Positions 47,789 through 56,841 of a DNA stretch of 64,000 nt are shown here, in pieces. Below the pieces are notes generated by a model. That model searched no databases, had not been told where the DNA came from, and saw only the letters and a list, made by a program, of their open reading frames with translations. This DNA comes from Myxococcota bacterium (GTDB lineage: Bacteria > Myxococcota_A > UBA796 > UBA9615 > JAKLKC01). Every line of letters begins with the position of its first letter. The first letter of the stretch is position 1. The stretch is taken from assembly GCA_023150875.1 (NCBI GenBank), contig JAKLKC010000040.1:1-64000 (forward strand). Direction: 5' to 3'. The position numbers and the translations under genes are program-made.

Positions 47789-48843
47789 CGCGCGAGATCC
47801 TCTACTCCTACCAGGACCCCCTGGACCTGATCTGGCTCGACGCCGCCCGGCGCGTGGGCATGAGGGTGGTGCGCTCGGACGAGGTGCACGCCTGGTGGGA
47901 CGGGGCCGGCACCCTCAGCCTCTCCACCCCCGAGGGCTTCGACCCCGACGACAGCCTGGCCCAACTGATCTTCCACGAGATCTGCCACGCCCTGCTGGAG
48001 GGCCCGGCGGCATTCCACCTCCCCGACTGGGGCCTCGACAACCTCACCGACCGGGACCTGTGGCGCGAGGACGCCTGCCACCGCCTCCAGGCCGCGCTGA
48101 CGGCGCGCCACGGTCTGCGGGACTTCCTGGCCCCCACCACCGACTTCCGCCCCTACTGGGACGCCCTGCCCGAGGATCCCCTGGCCCCCGGCGACGACCC
48201 CGCCATCCCCGTCGCCCGGGAGGCGTGGGAGAGGGCCCGGCACGGACCCTGGGCCGAGGTCCTGGAGGACGCCCTCGCCGCCACCCGCCGCGTCGCCGAC
48301 GCCGCCCGCCCCTTCGCGCCCCCGGGCTCCCTGTGGGCCCGCACCCTCCCCCTCCACCCCACCGGCTTCCCCGTGGGCGGGGGGGAGTCCTGCGGCACGT
48401 GCGGGTGGCGGTACGCGACGCGGCGGGGAGCGCCCCAACGCTGCCGCCAGGCCCGGCCCCCGGGCGGCGGACCCGGCCCGCTCGTGGACCCCGCCTGGCG
48501 GGCCTGCGATCGCTGGGAGCCGGTCCTGGACGCCTCCTCCTGCGAGTCCTGCGGCGCCTGCTGCCGGGGGGGCTACGACCTCGTCCCCGTCGGCCTACGC
48601 GCCCCCCTGGCCCGGAGCCACCCCGAGCTGATCGCCCGGGACGCCCACGGAGCCCACCTGGCCCGCCCCGGGGGACTCTGCGTCGCCCTGGACGCCGAGG
48701 CGGCGCCGCGGGGACGCTGGCGCTGCCGCGTGTACGACGAGAGACCCCGGTCCTGCAAGGACTTCGCGGTGGGGGGGGACCACTGCCTGGAAGCTCGGAG
48801 GCGGGTCGGGCTGAGCCGCTCGGGGGACCCCGTCCGTCCGTGA
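47785..48843 (+). CDS. HEXXH zincin-like plus YkgJ-type Cys-cluster protein
   Basis: The protein has 352 residues with no signal peptide. The N-terminal part contains LIFHEICHALLEGP, an HExxH motif of metallopeptidase type. A middle helical part leads to a Cys-rich region (ESCGTCGWRYATR ... CDRWEPV). The C-terminal about 100 residues are a YkgJ-like metal-chelating domain: SSCESCGACCRGGYD, GGLCVALDAE, WRCRVYDERPRSCKDF. Its start overlaps the stop of the secreted subtilase-like gene (ATGA). Co-translation suggests a cytoplasmic role linked to that protein, for instance maturation; this is inference. Confidence 0.82.
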   Translation: MTREILYSYQDPLDLIWLDAARRVGMRVVRSDEVHAWWDGAGTLSLSTPEGFDPDDSLAQLIFHEICHALLEGPAAFHLPDWGLDNLTDRDLWREDACHRLQAALTARHGLRDFLAPTTDFRPYWDALPEDPLAPGDDPAIPVAREAWERARHGPWAEVLEDALAATRRVADAARPFAPPGSLWARTLPLHPTGFPVGGGESCGTCGWRYATRRGAPQRCRQARPPGGGPGPLVDPAWRACDRWEPVLDASSCESCGACCRGGYDLVPVGLRAPLARSHPELIARDAHGAHLARPGGLCVALDAEAAPRGRWRCRVYDERPRSCKDFAVGGDHCLEARRRVGLSRSGDPVRP

Positions 48844-48934
48844 TCCTCCTGCGGGCGCAGGATCCCCCGCCCGGTATCGAGATCCGTGCTATCCTCCACC
48901 CGCTTGCCGCCAGACCATGAGGGAGGTCCGGCCC

Positions 48935-49621
48935 GTGGATCGACACGCTCGGGGGATGCTGCTGGCGGGGGTGCTCGCCCTCTCCGGCCCTGGTGCGACG
49001 GCGCTCGCGGAGGAGGACGGGGCGGTGGCGGCCCCCTCGGGGATCGGGGGTGGGTCGGACGGTGCCTCGTTCGATCGGGAGTGGCTCGGCGTTGCCGCGC
49101 TCCTCGTGCTGTGGCTGCTCACCCGCACGAGCCAGCGGCGGGCGGCCATCCCCGCCCACGGTCCCGCCCACCGGGGGGCCGTCACCCCCGACGAGGTGGG
49201 CAGGGCGGTCTTCGCGGCCGCGCGCTCCGACGACTTCGACGCCTACCGCGCCCAGTACCTCGGCGGGGCGGAGGCCACCCGTGTCCTCGGCCGGGAGCGG
49301 GCGGAGGCCTACCTGGACGGCCGCCCTCCGGAGCGGATCCGCCTGGCCTTCGCCCGCCTCGGCCACGCCATCGACCCCGAGACGGTCTACGACTGCGTCG
49401 AGTCCGACGCCGGGGGGCTCTGGAGCCTGCGTCTGAAGCGGCAGGGCGACGTGCGCCTCACCGTCCCCCTGGGCACCCTCCACCGGGTGGGCGGCCTGTG
49501 GCGCCTGCTGGACCCCCCAGACGGGGGCGGCATGACCGAGGAGGCGCCGGGGGCGGAGGACGGCCTCCCCACCCTGGACACCGGCCGCTACGCCCCCTTC
49601 GGCGACGAGCCGCGGCGCTGA
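48935..49621 (+). CDS. Membrane protein with signal or anchor, unknown function
   Basis: The protein has 228 residues. It starts with a signal-like stretch (MLLAGVLALSGPGATALA), a Gly-rich segment, and a membrane span WLGVAALLVLWLLT. A cytoplasmic-looking part of about 140 residues follows (TPDEVGRAVFAAARSDDFDAY ... LWSLRLKRQGDVRLTVPLGTLHRVGGLWRLLD). The last part reads like a nuclear-transport-factor-2-like or DUF4878-type fold, which I cannot prove. GTG 48935 is eight bases after GAGGGAGG; ATG 48917 is the alternative. Confidence 0.65.
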   Translation: MDRHARGMLLAGVLALSGPGATALAEEDGAVAAPSGIGGGSDGASFDREWLGVAALLVLWLLTRTSQRRAAIPAHGPAHRGAVTPDEVGRAVFAAARSDDFDAYRAQYLGGAEATRVLGRERAEAYLDGRPPERIRLAFARLGHAIDPETVYDCVESDAGGLWSLRLKRQGDVRLTVPLGTLHRVGGLWRLLDPPDGGGMTEEAPGAEDGLPTLDTGRYAPFGDEPRR

Positions 49622-49622
49622 G

Positions 49623-51719
49623 TCACAGCGCGCAGCCGGGATCCGTCCCCTGGACCCCGAGCACCAGGGCCTCCGCCTGGACCTTCTCCCGCTCCCAGAA
49701 GCAGAGCTGCTCGGCGCGATACAGGTACCCGTAGTCGTAGATCGTGGGGTTGTCGTTCCGCTCGACGAGGGTCGCGGCGTCGGGGTCGTGCATCGCCCCG
49801 TGGCGCCGGTCCACCACGACGCGGGCCTGCTGTCTCAAGGACTCCGCCTGGGCCAGCTCCCCGTCGTCGCCGCCGTGGTCGGCGTGGTTCAGCACCGCCT
49901 GGTACAGGCGGGCCACGTACTCCGCCCGCAGGGCGTCCACCTCGATCCCGTCCAGGACCTCGTCGAGCCAGGTCTGGCCGCCGGGGAGGTGCAGGGCCCG
50001 GACGTCCTCCAGGACCGCCGCCGTCTCCTCCGCCAGCGCCCGCAGCCCGTCCACCACCGCGTCCCCGAAGGCCGCCCGGTCGGGCTCCGGCAGGGCCGCC
50101 ACCTGCGCGAAGGTGAGCCGCTCGGGCTGAGACACGATCCCCAACTGGTAGCCGACGTCCATGATGCTGTCCCGACCCGCCAGGTAGCCGGCGAGGCGGG
50201 CCCCCATCAGGTGGCGGTGCTGGACCTCGGCCAGCTCGGCGATGGCCGCCGCCAGCGCGGCGCCGTCCTGCCCGAAGGGGGCGAACATCTCCTGGAACGA
50301 CTCCGCGAAGGACGCGGGCAGCTCGAAGCCGAAGCGCAGGGTGGCGTAGTCGTTCTGCCAGTAGCCCCACTCCCACCCCGTGCTGAACAGGACGTGGGAG
50401 GGCAGCGGTCCCGCCCCCTCCCGGGCGATCCCGTCGTAGTCCACCCACCGGGAGCGCACGTACAGGGGCAGGTAGGTGGGGACGGGGTTGTCGAAGGCCA
50501 CCCAGTAGGCCGACTCGGGGAAGTAGCCCACCGCCTCCCCCGCGGCGAGCCGCTCCAGCAGGAAGGCCCGGTGCTCGTCGAACTCGTCGTGGTGATACGC
50601 CCCCCCCGCGTCCTCGAAGAGGTCGTAGTACATGACCGAGTGGACCCACGGCGTGATGGCGGGATCCGCGAACTGCACCAGGAAGTAATACAAGTATTCC
50701 TCGCCCTGGTACTCGATCCGCAGGTCCTCGGAGTCCCCGACGTGGATCACGCTGGTCACGTCGATCCCCGGCGCGACCTCCTGCATCACCTGGTAGGCGA
50801 GGTCCACCGCCGCGATGAACGCCTCGGGATCGGCCCCGAAGAACTCCCCGAAGGAGAGGTTCACGCGGTCGAAGTCCAGGCCCTCCAGGACGCGGCGCAG
50901 CCGGGGCTCCATCTGGGCCCTCCAGGCGGCCTCGTCGTCCCCGGAGTCCACCAGGTCGTAGGCGAGCTGGAGGTTGCTGGCGCCGAAGAGCTGGAGCCCG
51001 ATCCCCACCTCCACCCCCCGGGAGTGGGCGTAGTCCACCACCGCCGCCGTGTGGGTCCGCCACGCCTCGTGGGCCGCGTCGTCCATGACGTCGTCCAGGC
51101 CGGGCCACTGGAGGTAGTCCCCCCGGCTCTTGACCGTCCAGTCCACGATCCGCTTCGCCCCCTCCAGGCCCTCCGGAGACGGGACCCACACGTCGTAGAG
51201 GCCCTCGATGGGGTGGAGGGTGTGGAGGTGCAGGCCCCGCTCCGCCACCTCGGGCTCGTGGACGCGCCCGAAGGCGGGAACCGCCGCGTCCCGGTCCAGG
51301 AGGGCGTCGGCGGAGAGGTGGGGGCGCCACGGGTGGAAGAAGCGGTACCCCGCGAGCTCCAGGACGTGGGTCACGCCGTACTGCACCCCCAGCAGGTCGC
51401 CGCCGTCGACGTGGAGGGTGGAGGAACCGGAGACCTCGTCGATCCGGTAGCACTCGGCGCAGTCCTGGTCCGCGGTCACCGCGACCACCGCTGGGCCGCC
51501 CTCCGCCGCCGCGGCGTCGTGCAGGGGGCGGGCGCTCTCCCGCACCGACAGCCGGCCGTCCCCGACCATCCCCACCAGGTCCTGCACCGCCGCCAGGTGT
51601 TCCGGCGACACGAAGAACACGAGGCCCGGCTCCGGGGCGGAGTCCCCCGGGCAACCGGCGAGACCCCCGGCGAGGGGCAGGAGGGTGGCGAGGGCCGCCG
51701 CGCTTCGTCCATGATTCAT
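49623..51719 (-). CDS. Large lipoprotein, glycoside-hydrolase-like
   Basis: The protein has 698 residues. The signal peptide ends L-A-G-C (Cys23). Residues about 30-130 resemble the N-terminal domain that precedes TIM barrels in GH20/GH67/GH84 enzymes (STLHVDGGDLLGVQYGVTHVLELAGYRFF). The central region has barrel-like strands with paired acids (FDRVNLSFGEFFG, VGIGLQLFGA, VMYYDLFEDAGG). The last about 220 residues are helical. A carbohydrate-active role at the outer membrane is plausible but the family is not certain. It is the last gene of the minus-strand run that starts in the flagellar operon, three bases after the Nif3-like gene. Confidence 0.7.
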   Translation of the reverse strand: MNHGRSAAALATLLPLAGGLAGCPGDSAPEPGLVFFVSPEHLAAVQDLVGMVGDGRLSVRESARPLHDAAAAEGGPAVVAVTADQDCAECYRIDEVSGSSTLHVDGGDLLGVQYGVTHVLELAGYRFFHPWRPHLSADALLDRDAAVPAFGRVHEPEVAERGLHLHTLHPIEGLYDVWVPSPEGLEGAKRIVDWTVKSRGDYLQWPGLDDVMDDAAHEAWRTHTAAVVDYAHSRGVEVGIGLQLFGASNLQLAYDLVDSGDDEAAWRAQMEPRLRRVLEGLDFDRVNLSFGEFFGADPEAFIAAVDLAYQVMQEVAPGIDVTSVIHVGDSEDLRIEYQGEEYLYYFLVQFADPAITPWVHSVMYYDLFEDAGGAYHHDEFDEHRAFLLERLAAGEAVGYFPESAYWVAFDNPVPTYLPLYVRSRWVDYDGIAREGAGPLPSHVLFSTGWEWGYWQNDYATLRFGFELPASFAESFQEMFAPFGQDGAALAAAIAELAEVQHRHLMGARLAGYLAGRDSIMDVGYQLGIVSQPERLTFAQVAALPEPDRAAFGDAVVDGLRALAEETAAVLEDVRALHLPGGQTWLDEVLDGIEVDALRAEYVARLYQAVLNHADHGGDDGELAQAESLRQQARVVVDRRHGAMHDPDAATLVERNDNPTIYDYGYLYRAEQLCFWEREKVQAEALVLGVQGTDPGCAL

Positions 51720-51722
51720 GTA

Positions 51723-52502
51723 TCACAGCCCCGTCGGTGCATGCACGAACTCCCAGGGCACCCCCAGCTCCCGAGACATCCGCTCCCCGAGGGCGCGGAC
51801 GCCGAAGGTCTCGGTGGCGTAGTGCCCGCCGCACAGCAGGTGGAGGCCCAGCTCCCCGGCGAGACACGCCGCCGCGTGGTCGGTCTCGCCGGTCACGTAG
51901 GCGTCGACGCCGACCTTCGCCGCCTGGTCCACCCAGTCGGCGGCGTCCCCGCTGACGATCCCCACGGTCCGCACCGCCTCGGGCCCGTTCCCGAAGCCGC
52001 AGACCGCGCCCCCGTATGGCTGGACGCAGGACGCCAGCCGGGCCGCCAGCTCGGCGGCGGTGACGGGGGTGGGGAGTGCGCCGGCGATCCCGATCCGCTG
52101 CCCGGGCCGGTCCTCGAAACAGGAGCGCGTCTCCCCGAGGCCCAGGGCCGCGGCGAGCCGGGCGTTGTTCCCCACCTCGGGGTGGGCGTCCAGGGGCAGG
52201 TGCGCCGCGTACACGGCGATCCCGCCGTCCAGCAGCGCCTTCAGCCGGCGGTGGTGGGGCCCGACCACCCTCTCGGGCTCCCTCCAGAAGAGACCGTGGT
52301 GCACCACCAGCAGGTCCGCCCCCGCCCGGCGCGCCGCCTCGATGGACTCCATCCGGCAGTCCACCGCGGTGGCGATCCGGCTCACCCCGCCGCCGTTCTC
52401 CACCTGGAGGCCGTTGCGGCTGGAGTCCACGAAGTCCGCCGTGCGGAGGAGGGCGTCGAGCCAGGCGACGGCTTCGGCGAGGGGGACCGTTCGGGGCCGC
52501 AC
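51723..52502 (-). CDS. Nif3-like dinuclear metal centre protein (YbgI family)
   Basis: The protein has 259 residues, the typical bacterial size. Metal ligands of the family are visible: LVVHHGLFW with two His, AAHLPLDAHPEVGNN with His and Asp, and the late GGHYATE with His and Glu. NGLQVENG near the start is also conserved. YbgI-type proteins form hexameric toroids; they are often annotated GTP cyclohydrolase I type 2, but the true substrate is unsettled. GTG 52502 follows GGGAGG by six bases. It lies 84 bases after flgJ on the same strand. Confidence 0.93.
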   Translation of the reverse strand: MRPRTVPLAEAVAWLDALLRTADFVDSSRNGLQVENGGGVSRIATAVDCRMESIEAARRAGADLLVVHHGLFWREPERVVGPHHRRLKALLDGGIAVYAAHLPLDAHPEVGNNARLAAALGLGETRSCFEDRPGQRIGIAGALPTPVTAAELAARLASCVQPYGGAVCGFGNGPEAVRTVGIVSGDAADWVDQAAKVGVDAYVTGETDHAAACLAGELGLHLLCGGHYATETFGVRALGERMSRELGVPWEFVHAPTGL

Positions 52503-52586
52503 GGGAGCCTCCCACCCCGCGGGGACCGCCCCCGTGCGGGAGGGCCCACGGTAGCCGGGGGGGAGGGCCCGGTCAACGACCTGGCG

Positions 52587-53396
52587 CTACGGTGAATCCG
52601 CCGGCGAGGCCAGCCAGCCCAGGGGGTCCACCGCCTCCCCCTCCACCCTCACCTCCAGGTGGAGGTGGGGCGAGGTGGAGCGGCCCGTGGAGCCGACCCG
52701 GGCCACCGGCGTCCCCGGGTCCACCCGGTCGCCGGGGCGCACCAGGACCTCCCGGGCGTGGGCGTAGAGGGACCGCACGCCGCCGCCGTGGTCCACCACC
52801 ACCAGGTTCCCGTAGCCCCCCCGGGCGCCGGCCTCCACCACCGTCCCCGGGGCGACGGGGAAGATCGCCGCCCCCTCCGCCGCCGCGAGGTCCACACCCC
52901 GGTGGGCCCTCCGCTCCCCCGTGAAGGGGTCCCGGCGCTCGCCGAAGCGGTTGGGCTCCCGAAGGCCCGCCGGCATGGACTCCAGGGGCCAGCGCCACCC
53001 CGCCCGGGGGCCGGAACCCACCCCCGGCAGCTTCGCTGGGGCCGCCGCCGCGCCCGCGTACTCCCGGGCGCCCCGGGCCCGGGTCAGGGAGTCGACGATG
53101 AGGTCGGCGATCCCGAAGCTCCCCGCCCGGGCGGCGCGGCCCGACAGCTCCTCGTCCAGCATCCCCTGGAAGGTCGCCATCCCCGGGCCCGCGTCCGGGG
53201 CCACGGAGCCGGCCCGCATCTCGCGGAAGAGCTGCTGGACGAACCACTGCTCGAATCCCTCCGCGGCCCGCCGCAGCGCGGCGGCGTCCCCCCGGTCCGC
53301 CGCGCGGCGCAGGCCCTCCCCCCGGGCCTCGGCGTCCCCCCCGGGGGCGGGGAGCCCCACCATCGCCCGCGGGCCCCCCGGGACCGCCCCGGTCAC
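52587..53396 (-). CDS. flgJ: Flagellar rod-binding FlgJ domain fused to M23 endopeptidase
   Basis: The protein has 269 residues. Residues about 46-110 match the rod-binding N-terminus of FlgJ (AEGFEQWFVQQLFREMRAG, MLDEELSGRAARAGSFGIADLI). After an Ala/Pro linker, residues about 150-265 are an M23/LytM peptidase with the full zinc set: His165 and Asp169 in HRGVDL, His213 in YAHARE and His244-x-His246 in SPHLHLEV. The classic gammaproteobacterial FlgJ has a glucosaminidase instead, so here the peptidoglycan would be opened at cross-links for rod passage. The GTG at 53396 overlaps the flgI stop. I see no signal peptide. Confidence 0.9.
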   Translation of the reverse strand: MTGAVPGGPRAMVGLPAPGGDAEARGEGLRRAADRGDAAALRRAAEGFEQWFVQQLFREMRAGSVAPDAGPGMATFQGMLDEELSGRAARAGSFGIADLIVDSLTRARGAREYAGAAAAPAKLPGVGSGPRAGWRWPLESMPAGLREPNRFGERRDPFTGERRAHRGVDLAAAEGAAIFPVAPGTVVEAGARGGYGNLVVVDHGGGVRSLYAHAREVLVRPGDRVDPGTPVARVGSTGRSTSPHLHLEVRVEGEAVDPLGWLASPADSP

Positions 53397-54514
53397 ATGG
53401 ACACCAGGTCGGCGTCCAGGGCGCCGGCCGCGCGGATCTGCTGGAGGATCTCGATGAGGTCCACCGGCGTCACCCCGAGGGCGTTCAGGCCGGCGACCAC
53501 CTCGGAGATGGTGACCCCGTGGACCACCCGGAGCTCCGCGCCCTTCTCGCCCAGGGCGACCTCGGACTTCTCCACCACCTCGGTCCTCCCCCGGGACAGG
53601 GGGCCGGGCTGGCTCACCTGGGGGGTGGTGTCGATCTGGATGGTGAGGTCGCCGTGGGCAACGGCCACCTTCCCGATCCGCACGTCCTGGCCCATCACCA
53701 CGGTGCCGGTGCGCTCGTTGACCACCACCCGGGCGGGCACCCGGGGTTCGAGCTCGATGTCCCCCAGCAGCGCCATCATCGTCGCCACGTCCGTCCGGTA
53801 CTGGGGGGGCACCCGCACGACGACGGTGCGGGGATCGGTGGCGTGGGCGAAGGGGCCCTGGAGGGCCTCGTCGATGCGGGCCGCCGCCTCCACCGCCAGG
53901 TGGAAGTCGGGGCGGCGGAGGGCGAGGGTGAGGGTCTCCCGGCCGTCCAGGGCGACGGGGACCTCCCGCTCCACCCGAGCTCCGTCCACGATCCGGGCGG
54001 AGGTGGGGTGGTTCTTGACCCGGGAGGCCCCGCCGGCCGCGCCGGCGGCGCCCCCCACGATGAGGGGGCCGGTGGCGACGGCGTAGGCCTCCTGCCCGCT
54101 CGGGCCCTTGAGGGCGGTGGCCAGCAGGGTGCCGCCGAACAGGCTCTTGGCGTCCCCGAGGCTCTGGACGGCGGCGTCGATCTCGCTGCCGGCCCGGGCG
54201 AAGGCGGGGAGCTCGGCGGTGACCGACACCAGCGCCGCGTTGCGGAGCTTCAGGTCCCGGGGGTCCACCGTCGTGCCCGCCGCCGCGAGGAAGCGGGCCA
54301 GGGCCGCCCTCAGGGCGACGGAGTCCCCGTCCCCCGTGCCGTTCAGGCCCACCACCACCCCCACCCCCGACAGCGCGTTGCCCCGGACCCCCTGGACGTC
54401 GGCGAGCTGGCGCAGGGGCGTCGCCACGGCGGGCCGCGGGGCCAGCAGCGAGGCGGCCAGGATGGCGAAGACGGCGAGGCCGACCCCCGCCCGTTCAGAA
54501 CGGCGACACCGCAT
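53393..54514 (-). CDS. flgI: Flagellar P-ring protein FlgI
   Basis: The protein has 373 residues, the normal FlgI length. A signal peptide (about 1-31) is followed by the family start LRQLADVQGVRGNALSG and VVVGLNGTGDGDS. The C-terminus VVAGLNALGVTPVDLIEILQQIRAAGALDADL is highly typical. FlgI forms the ring in the peptidoglycan layer around the distal rod, with FlgA as assembly chaperone. Its start lies 20 bases inside the end of flgH. Confidence 0.97.
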   Translation of the reverse strand: MRCRRSERAGVGLAVFAILAASLLAPRPAVATPLRQLADVQGVRGNALSGVGVVVGLNGTGDGDSVALRAALARFLAAAGTTVDPRDLKLRNAALVSVTAELPAFARAGSEIDAAVQSLGDAKSLFGGTLLATALKGPSGQEAYAVATGPLIVGGAAGAAGGASRVKNHPTSARIVDGARVEREVPVALDGRETLTLALRRPDFHLAVEAAARIDEALQGPFAHATDPRTVVVRVPPQYRTDVATMMALLGDIELEPRVPARVVVNERTGTVVMGQDVRIGKVAVAHGDLTIQIDTTPQVSQPGPLSRGRTEVVEKSEVALGEKGAELRVVHGVTISEVVAGLNALGVTPVDLIEILQQIRAAGALDADLVSM

Positions 54515-55244
54515 TGAACAGCCTCATCCCCCACGGCACCCGGGCCGCCTCCCCCGCGGGCCCCCCAAGACTGGACGACTCGATCCGCGCGTCGAAGAGC
54601 GCGGTGCTGGACACGGAGTTGTCGGCGGAGATCGCCCGGGGGTCCACGATCCCCGTCAGCGCCAGCACCTGGACGTCGCTGTTGACCTTGGTCTGGGTCT
54701 CGGCGTAGAGCCGCAGGAAGCCGTTGGGCAGGACCTCCACCACGCGGGCCGTCAGGGCCCCCGTGACCTGGCCCGCCGTCTTGGTCTTGCCCGTCCCGTT
54801 GAAGCTCGACCCCGACTCCGCCCCCAGCAGGGCCGAGAGGTCCACGTCGGGGTTGGCCGCCGTCACCGACTTCTCGAGCCCCGCCAGGGCGCTCACCCCC
54901 AGGCTGGCCTCGGACTGGCGGCCCGTCTCCACCACGTTCTCCTGGGACGCGCTGGTCTCCTGGGCGACCACGATGGTGACGTGATCGCACACCCGGCGGG
55001 CCCGCTGCTCGCCGAACACCAGCCCCGTCGGCCCCGAGGCCACGAACAGGGACCCGTCCGCGGTGGCCACCGGCGGCGGCGCCAGGTCGGCGCAGGGATC
55101 CGACCCCTCGTTCCAGGATCCCGCGAGGCGCTGGGTCCGGCAGCCGGCCGTGACCGTCAACGCCGCCAGCAGCAGCCCGGGAGGCAGCCCCCGGATCCCC
55201 AGGAGCGGGCGCGCGATGCGGCGATCCTTGATTTCTTGTCTCAC
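54495..55244 (-). CDS. flgH: Flagellar L-ring lipoprotein FlgH
   Basis: The protein has 249 residues. The signal peptide ends in lipobox T-A-G-C. The family core is present: GSLFVASGPTGLVFGEQRARRVCDHVTIVV, FNGTGKTKTAGQVTGALTARVVEVLPNGFLRLYAE, and GIVDPRAISADNSVSSTALFDARI. FlgH makes the outer-membrane ring. The GTG at 55244 overlaps the flgA stop (GTGA), so the long open frame upstream to 55841 is a shadow. Its presence shows a conventional outer membrane. Confidence 0.96.
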   Translation of the reverse strand: MRQEIKDRRIARPLLGIRGLPPGLLLAALTVTAGCRTQRLAGSWNEGSDPCADLAPPPVATADGSLFVASGPTGLVFGEQRARRVCDHVTIVVAQETSASQENVVETGRQSEASLGVSALAGLEKSVTAANPDVDLSALLGAESGSSFNGTGKTKTAGQVTGALTARVVEVLPNGFLRLYAETQTKVNSDVQVLALTGIVDPRAISADNSVSSTALFDARIESSSLGGPAGEAARVPWGMRLFNAVSPF

Positions 55245-55942
55245 CGCAGCGCCACCTCCACGGTGCTCCGGTCCCGCAGCGTCCCCCGCAGCTCCCGCCG
55301 CGTGGCGACGCACACCACCCGCACCGTCTCGCCGATCCGCGCGTCGTGGACCAGGATCCCCGAGGCGGAGATCCGCAGGCCCGGCGACTCCAGTCGCAGG
55401 GTGACGGCGTCCCCCCGCCGCCCGTCCACCACCTCCACCAGGTCCGTGCGGCCCACCGCCTGCCCCGGCCCCAGGTCCCGGCGGGCGGTCCTTCCCACCA
55501 GCTCGGCGGCGTCCAGCACCGCGTCGCGCCCCAGCGAGGACAGGGGCCTCTCCCCGAGGGCCACGTCGGCGGCCCGGATCTCCGCGCCCGCGGCCACCCG
55601 GGCCGCCAGCACGGGTACCGGGCGGACCAGGTCGGCGTGGAACGTCACGTTCAGGGTCCGCGCCCGCCGCCCCGCGACCCACACGTCCACGGGGAGGCTG
55701 ACCCTGCCCAGCAGGGACCGGGTCGCCTCGGCGCGGGGGCGCAGGTCCAGGGGGCCGTCGGGCACCTCCACCGGGGCCCCGAGGCTCAGCCCCGTCACCG
55801 TCACCCGGCCGGCGCCGGGGGGGATCAGCTCCTCCAGCCACGCCACCAGCCCCTCCCGCACCGCCTCGGGGGCGAGGGAGGCCGCGGCGGCCTCCCCGGG
55901 GAGGGCCAGGCAGGCGGCGAGGCCCGCGAGGGCGAGGCGCAT
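55241..55942 (-). CDS. flgA: Flagellar P-ring assembly chaperone FlgA
   Basis: The protein has 233 residues. A signal peptide (MRLALAGLAACLALPGEAAA) leads to a SAF-like domain near residues 115-190 (VAAGAEIRAADVALGERPL ... ELVGRTARRDLGPGQAV) and the FlgA C-terminus (ILVHDARIGETVRVV). It helps FlgI polymerise in the periplasm. GGAGGTAGCG precedes the ATG at 55942, two bases after the flgG stop. Confidence 0.94.
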   Translation of the reverse strand: MRLALAGLAACLALPGEAAAASLAPEAVREGLVAWLEELIPPGAGRVTVTGLSLGAPVEVPDGPLDLRPRAEATRSLLGRVSLPVDVWVAGRRARTLNVTFHADLVRPVPVLAARVAAGAEIRAADVALGERPLSSLGRDAVLDAAELVGRTARRDLGPGQAVGRTDLVEVVDGRRGDAVTLRLESPGLRISASGILVHDARIGETVRVVCVATRRELRGTLRDRSTVEVALR

Positions 55943-55944
55943 CG

Positions 55945-56730
55945 CTACCTCCGGATGGAGTTGGCGTACCCCATCATCTCGTCCGCGGCCTGGACCACCT
56001 TCGAGCTCAGCTCGTAGGAACGCTGGGCGCGGATCATGTTCACCAGCTCCTCGGCCACGTCCACGTTGGAGCCCTCGATCCCCCCCTGCTGGACCCGCCC
56101 GAAACCCGCCTCGCCGGGGTTTCCCAGGGCCGCGTCCCCCGAGCGGTCCGTGGCGGCGTAGAGGTTCCCCCCAAGGGCGTCGAGCCCCGCGGGGTTGATG
56201 AACGTCGCGAGCTGGATCATCCCCAGGCTCTGGGGCTCCTCCTGCCCGTCGGTGTATGCGTTCACAGAACCATCCTGGCCGATCGCCAGGTCCCGGGTCC
56301 CCTCGGGCACCGTCATCTCGGGGAGCAGCGGGAACCCCTGCTGGGTCGTGATCCTCCCCTCGGCGTCCCGCTGGAAGGACCCGTCGCGGGTGTACGCGAG
56401 GGATCCGTCGGGCCTGGAGACCTGGAAGAAGCCGGGCCCGTCGATGGTGAGGTGCAGGGGCTGGTTGTCCACCACCATGGTGCCCTGGGTGAAGACCCTC
56501 TCGATGGCGACGGTCCGGACGCCGTTGCCCACGGCGACGCCCGACGTGTTGGCGGTGCCCTGGGCCGACGTCGGGCCCCCGGCCTGCACCTTCTCGTAGT
56601 ACAGGTCCTGGAAGCTCTCCCGGGACTTCTTGAAGCCCGTGGTGTTCACGTTGGCGAGGTTGTGGGCGATGTTGTCCAGTCGCACTTGCTGGGCGCCCAT
56701 GCCCGACGCGGCGGAGTTCAGGGCTCGCAT
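55945..56730 (-). CDS. flgG: Flagellar distal rod protein FlgG
   Basis: The protein has 261 residues. It starts MRALNSAASGMGAQQVRLDN and continues NIAHNLANVNTTGFK, the hallmark of rod/hook proteins, and ends LVNMIRAQRSYELSSKVVQAAD. Central stretches PLHLTIDGPGFFQVSRPDGS and YTRDGSFQRDAEG are typical of FlgG. It forms the distal rod, which the P and L rings surround. GGGAG lies about six bases before the ATG. The 523 bases before it, towards flgF, are unusually structured. Confidence 0.97.
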   Translation of the reverse strand: MRALNSAASGMGAQQVRLDNIAHNLANVNTTGFKKSRESFQDLYYEKVQAGGPTSAQGTANTSGVAVGNGVRTVAIERVFTQGTMVVDNQPLHLTIDGPGFFQVSRPDGSLAYTRDGSFQRDAEGRITTQQGFPLLPEMTVPEGTRDLAIGQDGSVNAYTDGQEEPQSLGMIQLATFINPAGLDALGGNLYAATDRSGDAALGNPGEAGFGRVQQGGIEGSNVDVAEELVNMIRAQRSYELSSKVVQAADEMMGYANSIRR

Positions 56731-56841
56731 GTCGGCTCCCTTTCCGGCGGGAGGGCCCGCGCCGCTCGGGGCACGTACCCCGGGCGGCGCGGACCGACCA
56801 GCCGCCGGCCGAGCGGCCCCTCCCTGGGGACCCGGCCGACC

